47,583 nt of DNA from Lysobacterales bacterium (GTDB taxonomy: Bacteria; Pseudomonadota; Gammaproteobacteria; Xanthomonadales; SZUA-5). The notes beneath the pieces are model-generated. The model saw nothing but the letters and a program-made list of their open reading frames with translations. It made no database searches and was not told the DNA's origin. Location of the stretch: positions 1 through 47,583 of the forward strand of contig JALHMH010000037.1 of assembly GCA_022844165.1 (NCBI GenBank), in the 5' to 3' direction. Each line of letters begins with the position of its first letter. Position 1 is the stretch's first letter. Position numbers and translations under genes: made by a program. Shown piece by piece: positions 43,939-47,583 of this stretch.

Positions 43939-44109
43939 AAAAATCTCCTGGGCTCGTACGCCGCGTTCCTAAGTCGGTTGCAGTTTGCGCGCGTGTGGCA
44001 TGGCCGGGGTTGATATGGGTCAACCTCTGCGATCCGGTCGCTGGAGAGCTTGCGATGCCCACCCACTTGCGGCGAGCATCCAGTCTTCCGATCAGACGTC
44101 TACACATCC

Positions 44110-44931
44110 ATGCTGCCCATCAGTTTCGAGTTTTTCCCGCCCAAAACCGAAGAACAGCGCAGCAATTTGCATCGCAGCGTGCAACGGCTCATCGCTCATG
44201 TTCCGGACTATGTCAGCGTCACCTTCGGCGCCGGTGGCTCGACGCTGAGTTACACCTACGCAACGGTTGCCGAATTGAAGGCACAGCATGGCTTGGATGT
44301 CGCGCCGCACCTGTCGTGCATGGGCGGCACGGCGGCCGAGATTCGCGAGCTGTTGCAGCGATATGTGGAACTGGGCGTCAGGCGACTCGTGGCGCTGCGC
44401 GGCGATTTGCCGTCTGGGATGGCGACAGCCGGCGAGTTTCGGCATGCCATCGACCTGGTTCGCTTCGTTCGCGCCGAATTCGGCGCGCATTTCCGCATCG
44501 AAGTTGCCTGTTATCCAGAGTGCCATCCGCAGGCGCGATCCGCTGAGGACGATCTCAAGCACTTTGCGGCGAAGATCGCGGCCGGCGCAGATGGCGCGAT
44601 CACGCAGTACTTCTTCAACGCCGATGCATACGAGCAGTTTGTCCGCGAAGCACAACGCGCTGGCGTCTCGGCGCCGATCGTCCCCGGCATCATGCCGATC
44701 TCGAACTTCAGCCAGCTCAAGCGCTTTTCAGACCTGTGCGGCGCCGAAATACCGCGCTGGCTGGAAAAGCGCATGCAGAGCTATGGCGATGATGCAGACA
44801 GCGTGCAAGCACTGGGTGCGGACGCTGTCGCGGCGCTATGCCATCGGCTCAAGAACCTTGGCGCCCCAGGATTCCATTTTTACACGCTCAATCGGGCCAA
44901 GGCCACGCAAGCGGTGATCGAGCGGCTGTGA
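44110..44931 (+). CDS. metF: Methylenetetrahydrofolate reductase
   Basis: 273 residues from the ATG at 44110 ([17 protein letters not shown], the standard MetF opening); an upstream in-frame ATG adds 20 residues without similarity. Flavin- and folate-site motifs follow: [56 protein letters not shown] and the C-terminal [10 protein letters not shown]. It reduces methylenetetrahydrofolate to methyltetrahydrofolate for methionine synthesis. The gene overlaps the following ABC ATPase by one base (TGATG), an unusual partner. I looked in the 171-bp leader for an S-adenosylhomocysteine or SAM riboswitch and found none. Confidence 0.95.
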   Translation: MLPISFEFFPPKTEEQRSNLHRSVQRLIAHVPDYVSVTFGAGGSTLSYTYATVAELKAQHGLDVAPHLSCMGGTAAEIRELLQRYVELGVRRLVALRGDLPSGMATAGEFRHAIDLVRFVRAEFGAHFRIEVACYPECHPQARSAEDDLKHFAAKIAAGADGAITQYFFNADAYEQFVREAQRAGVSAPIVPGIMPISNFSQLKRFSDLCGAEIPRWLEKRMQSYGDDADSVQALGADAVAALCHRLKNLGAPGFHFYTLNRAKATQAVIERL

Positions 44932-45635
44932 TGCAAGCGGTATTCAGCGCCCGGCAGCTGACGCGCATCTACCGAACAGGTGATGTGGAGATTTACGCGT
45001 TGCGTGGCGTCGACGTCGATCTCTACGCAGGCGAGTTTGTGGTCTTGCTCGGGCCATCGGGGAGCGGCAAATCAACGCTGCTCAACATTCTGGGCGGCCT
45101 GGACATTCCGAGCAGCGGTACTGTGCGCTACCAGGATCGCGAACTGACCTTGGCCACTGATGCCGAGCTGACCTTGTTTCGGCGGCGCCACGTCGGCTTC
45201 GTTTTTCAGTTCTACAATCTGATTCCGAGCCTGACAGCACGGGAAAACGTCGAGGTCGTTACCGAGATTGCCGAACGCCCGATGTCGGCCATGGCCGCTT
45301 TAGGTCTGGTGGGTTTAGAGGATCGGGCGGATGCGTTTCCTGCGCAGCTTTCTGGTGGTCAGCAGCAACGTGTGGCGATTGCGCGAGCGATCGCCAAACA
45401 ACCGGACGTTCTGCTCTGCGACGAGCCTACCGGCGCACTCGATTCGCAAACCGGCGTGCGGGTACTTGAGGCCCTGACCGACGCCAACGAACGGCTGGGA
45501 ACAACGACCGTGGTCATAACGCACAATGCGGCGATCGCACAGATGGCGCATCGCGTCATTCACTTGTCGGACGGCCGGATTGCCCGAATCGATCGCCCAA
45601 CCCAGCGCCTCAGAGCAGCGGAGATTCGCTGGTAA
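44931..45635 (+). CDS. MacB/LolD-type ABC transporter ATPase
   Basis: 234 residues. Walker [22 protein letters not shown]-loop [19 protein letters not shown], signature [15 protein letters not shown], Walker [14 protein letters not shown] and the H-loop VVITHNAAI are all intact. The sequence, including the C-terminal AAEIRW, looks like the branch that pairs with the large double-FtsX permeases. None is adjacent; the permease at 31961-34321 is unpaired and is a candidate partner. Translated directly from the metF stop (one-base overlap), so expression follows metF. Confidence 0.93.
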   Translation: MQAVFSARQLTRIYRTGDVEIYALRGVDVDLYAGEFVVLLGPSGSGKSTLLNILGGLDIPSSGTVRYQDRELTLATDAELTLFRRRHVGFVFQFYNLIPSLTARENVEVVTEIAERPMSAMAALGLVGLEDRADAFPAQLSGGQQQRVAIARAIAKQPDVLLCDEPTGALDSQTGVRVLEALTDANERLGTTTVVITHNAAIAQMAHRVIHLSDGRIARIDRPTQRLRAAEIRW

Positions 45636-45665
45636 GCAAACGTTCCGGTGACTGCCCGCGATTTT

Positions 45666-46763
45666 TCAGCGATTCAGGCGAAGCAACGAGACGTTGTCGA
45701 CGCCACCCTTACCCGACAACCGGCTGAGGCTATTGTTGTCAAAGCGCGCCAATTCAGCGCCGTTGACCAACAGACGGCAGGACCGCGGCGGGCCATCGCG
45801 GCGCAAAAGATCGATGGCGCAAATCAACTCGGCGCCGCGTGCCGTATCAACGAGGACAGCCTCGCTCGACGTGGAGCGCGCTGTCGAGTAGACAAGATCG
45901 AGCACCATCGGAGCCGTTTGTGCGCTGAACGAGGTTGTCGAGAAACTCCACGCGCCCTGCAGTCCTTTGCCATCCGATTCGTACGCGAAATTCAATCGAC
46001 GAATCGAAATGGGCATCAAGTCGAGCGGCGCCAGTATGCCCTCATCAACCGCCTTGCCGAACCACATGACAGCCTGACCGTCATTCAAAAATTCAACGTC
46101 CAAAAGCCCGGTTGGCTCGATACCCTGCGGGCCGCGGTAGATACCCCAGAGCGGCTGACCGCCGACGCTGCGCAATACATCGCCGCGATACACGGAGCCT
46201 GAGAACGGGCCAGCGGACAGGTACCAGGTGGCCGCACCGGATGCCAGATAGGCATTTGCGGTGATCGCCAAACTTGCGCCCTGGCGCTCGAACAAGAATC
46301 CGATACCGGAGCCACTGGTTTGATACTCGCCAGCACCATCGGCGCCCCAGAACCCCGGCTCGGGATCAACCGAGCGCGTACCTGAAGCCTGCACATCCAC
46401 TAAACGAAATGCCAGCAACTTTTGCTCGACGCCCACATTTCGCAACCACAACCGCACGCGGTAATCGCGGGCGGCGGGAAAGCCCGCGGCAATATTGGAC
46501 AAATCCACAATCTGGCTATACGGCGTCAGTGCATCGCCGCACACGGAATCTGTTTGACGCAACGCCAGATCGATGTTCGCGCCGTCGACCGATGGCGGCA
46601 GAAATTGCGGCCCACAGGTATTCGGCCAGGTGCCAGAAACACGCAGTTGCAAGCCTTGACCCGGTTGCGGCGCCGCGGACATCGTTTCGATCTTGTGGTA
46701 CGGCACTTGGGCGCACAAGCCCATCGGCGCAAAAGCCAGGACCAGCAATAGACGATTCCACAT
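45666..46763 (-). CDS. Secreted protein of unknown function
   Basis: 365 residues. MWNRLLLVLAFAPMGLCAQ is a signal peptide; the mature protein is beta-rich with several cysteines and no recognised domain. Two halves can be seen: SGTWPNTCGPQFLPPS and a later region (FWGADGAGEYQTSGSGIGFL, WYLSAGPFSGSVYRGD) resembling secreted beta-strand modules. The start at 46763 has a near-perfect ribosome site, unlike the open frame upstream. No GFE tail. It is convergent with the ABC ATPase gene. Confidence 0.75.
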   Translation of the reverse strand: MWNRLLLVLAFAPMGLCAQVPYHKIETMSAAPQPGQGLQLRVSGTWPNTCGPQFLPPSVDGANIDLALRQTDSVCGDALTPYSQIVDLSNIAAGFPAARDYRVRLWLRNVGVEQKLLAFRLVDVQASGTRSVDPEPGFWGADGAGEYQTSGSGIGFLFERQGASLAITANAYLASGAATWYLSAGPFSGSVYRGDVLRSVGGQPLWGIYRGPQGIEPTGLLDVEFLNDGQAVMWFGKAVDEGILAPLDLMPISIRRLNFAYESDGKGLQGAWSFSTTSFSAQTAPMVLDLVYSTARSTSSEAVLVDTARGAELICAIDLLRRDGPPRSCRLLVNGAELARFDNNSLSRLSGKGGVDNVSLLRLNR

Positions 46764-46767
46764 GAGG

Positions 46768-46775
46768 TCACCTCC
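46768..46775 (-). promoter_or_regulatory. Strong ribosome binding site of the secreted protein
   Basis: GGAGGTGA on the minus strand, four bases before the ATG at 46763. It is a full match to the complement of the 16S rRNA 3' end and decides the start against the in-frame codons farther upstream. Strong expression is expected. Confidence 0.75.
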
Positions 46776-46918
46776 GTTCGGTTGGCCGGTTGGTCCGGCT
46801 TTATTGTTCTTAAAGTCGCTCAAGAATGTCCGTTGAACGGTATTCGTCAAGTCGCTTGTTGTGATGCCTGTCTGCGAGCTAGTTTACTCGCCATTGGCGC
46901 CTCTTGCGTAGTACTTTT

Positions 46919-47583
46919 ATGAACAAAGTCATCACAATTATTCGCGGCGATGGCATCGGGCCTGAGATCAGCGATGCCACGCTTCGGGTCCTGGCGGCGC
47001 TCAATACGGGATTGAGTTTCGAAGAGGCGGCTGCCGGCCTCGCTGCGTACGAAAGCTCCGGAGAACTATTGCCTGCCGCTACGCTGGCCTCGATTTCACG
47101 CACTCGTGTCGCACTCAAGGGTCCGTTGACAACTCCGGTCGGTGAGGGTTTCTCTTCTCTCAATGTCGAGCTGCGTCGGCGTTTTGATCTATATGCCAAT
47201 GTCCGACCTGCGCGCTCGTTCCCGAACACGCGTTCGCGCTATGCGAACATCGATCTGCTGACCGTGCGCGAAAACACGGAGGGCGCTTATCGCAGCGAAG
47301 GTCAGACGCTTTCGGCCGACGGCGAACAAGCTCAATCGCTGATCCAGGTAACGCGGCGCGGCTCAGAGCGGATCGCTCGTTACGCCTTCGACCTGGCGCA
47401 ACAGACCGGCCGCAAGCGCGTCACGATCGTCCATAAGGCGAATATCCTGAAGACGACATCCGGTTTGTTCCTGAAGACTGCGCGCGCTGTCGCTGCCGAC
47501 TATCCTGGGATCGCCTTCAACGAGATGATCGTCGACAACGCCTGCATGCAACTGGTGATGGATCCGCAGCAGTTCGATGTGAT
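46919..47583 (+). CDS. NAD-dependent isocitrate dehydrogenase, N-terminal part
   Basis: The first 221 residues are visible; the gene continues past the window. MNKVITIIRGDGIGPEI is the opening of the isocitrate/isopropylmalate dehydrogenase family. GPLTTPVGEGFSSLNVELRR then FDLYANVRP, LLTVRENTEGAY, TIVHKANILKTTSGLFLK and MIVDNACMQLVMDPQQFDV match the NAD-dependent isocitrate dehydrogenase branch related to mitochondrial enzymes, as found in Xanthomonas relatives. Substrate choice (isocitrate versus isopropylmalate or homoisocitrate) rests on overall similarity. Preceded by a 155-bp divergent region. Confidence 0.9.
   Translation, partial: MNKVITIIRGDGIGPEISDATLRVLAALNTGLSFEEAAAGLAAYESSGELLPAATLASISRTRVALKGPLTTPVGEGFSSLNVELRRRFDLYANVRPARSFPNTRSRYANIDLLTVRENTEGAYRSEGQTLSADGEQAQSLIQVTRRGSERIARYAFDLAQQTGRKRVTIVHKANILKTTSGLFLKTARAVAADYPGIAFNEMIVDNACMQLVMDPQQFDV

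Noticed and set aside
44085..44100. CTTCCGATCAGACGTC resembles pieces of an Illumina adapter just before metF
   Set aside because: The two pieces are in the wrong order for the adapter, the match is only about nine bases, and a nine-base match is expected by chance at this length. An assembly check of reads across it would settle it.
43939..44109. Possible riboswitch (SAH, SAM or glycine type) before metF; GCTGGAGAG looked like a glycine aptamer start
   Set aside because: The required partner segments of the aptamer cores are absent downstream; only the short stretch matched.

Overview
The window is about 60% GC and is packed with genes on both strands. It reads as chromosomal DNA of a gammaproteobacterium, most likely order Lysobacterales (Xanthomonadales). 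The reasons are an OmpR/EnvZ-type pair, a complete fimT-pilV-pilW-pilX-pilY1-pilE minor-pilin operon, NAD-type isocitrate dehydrogenase, and secreted proteins ending in a short IFxxGFE tail that I associate with this group. The genus cannot be fixed from the sequence alone. There is no rRNA, tRNA, CRISPR array, prophage or transposase.

Layout. 1-1253: end of an outer-membrane barrel-like protein, then a periplasmic heavy-metal-binding protein overlapping a CysCys membrane protein (metal-handling module). 1804-5413: two secreted proteins (double DUF4394 plus Calx-beta; DUF4331), closed by a strong hairpin. 5625-6176: chlorite-dismutase-family protein. 6263-8231 (minus): OmpR-like regulator and EnvZ-like kinase. 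8406-12179 (plus, divergent from ompR): Spy/CpxP-like protein, a right-handed beta-helix protein and a sulfatase, closely spaced. 12219-17087 (minus): sterol-desaturase-like gene broken by an in-frame stop, pectinacetylesterase-family protein, alpha/beta hydrolase, Ycf46-like AAA+ ATPase. 17282-17557: rpsT with a promoter and a bidirectional terminator. 17627-24959 (minus): the type IV minor-pilin/PilY1 operon. 25068-27889 (minus): corrinoid adenosyltransferase, DUF6580 membrane protein, phosphatase of the CobC/PGAM family, TatD. 28028-31865 (plus): diguanylate cyclase, xseB, ispA, ald. 31961-36478: large FtsX-like ABC permease (minus), divergent from an S9 peptidase lipoprotein. 36479-38927: hairpin repeat element, SnoaL-like protein, and a divergent pair of phospholipid enzymes. 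38932-43938 (minus): phosphotransferase, gamma-carbonic anhydrase, methyltransferase, urocanase, macro-domain protein. 44110-45635 (plus): metF overlapping an ABC ATPase gene. 45666-46763: secreted protein of unknown function. 46919-end: NAD-isocitrate dehydrogenase, cut by the window.

How the parts work together. The pilin operon should supply the priming and tip complex of a type IV pilus. The pduO/DUF6580/phosphatase group suggests corrinoid salvage. The LolD/MacB-like ATPase behind metF is a plausible partner of the orphan permease 10 kb upstream. Most remaining genes are housekeeping or metabolic.

The most unusual signals are: (i) a GFE tail at the C-terminus of two secreted proteins that reappears just after the signal peptide of the neighbouring sulfatase; (ii) a diverged 50-bp repeat present twice, each copy starting directly at the stop codon of the preceding gene; (iii) a cluster of three hairpins bracketed by an 11-bp direct repeat; (iv) the nonsense-split desaturase. 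I did not find a clearly new multi-gene system.
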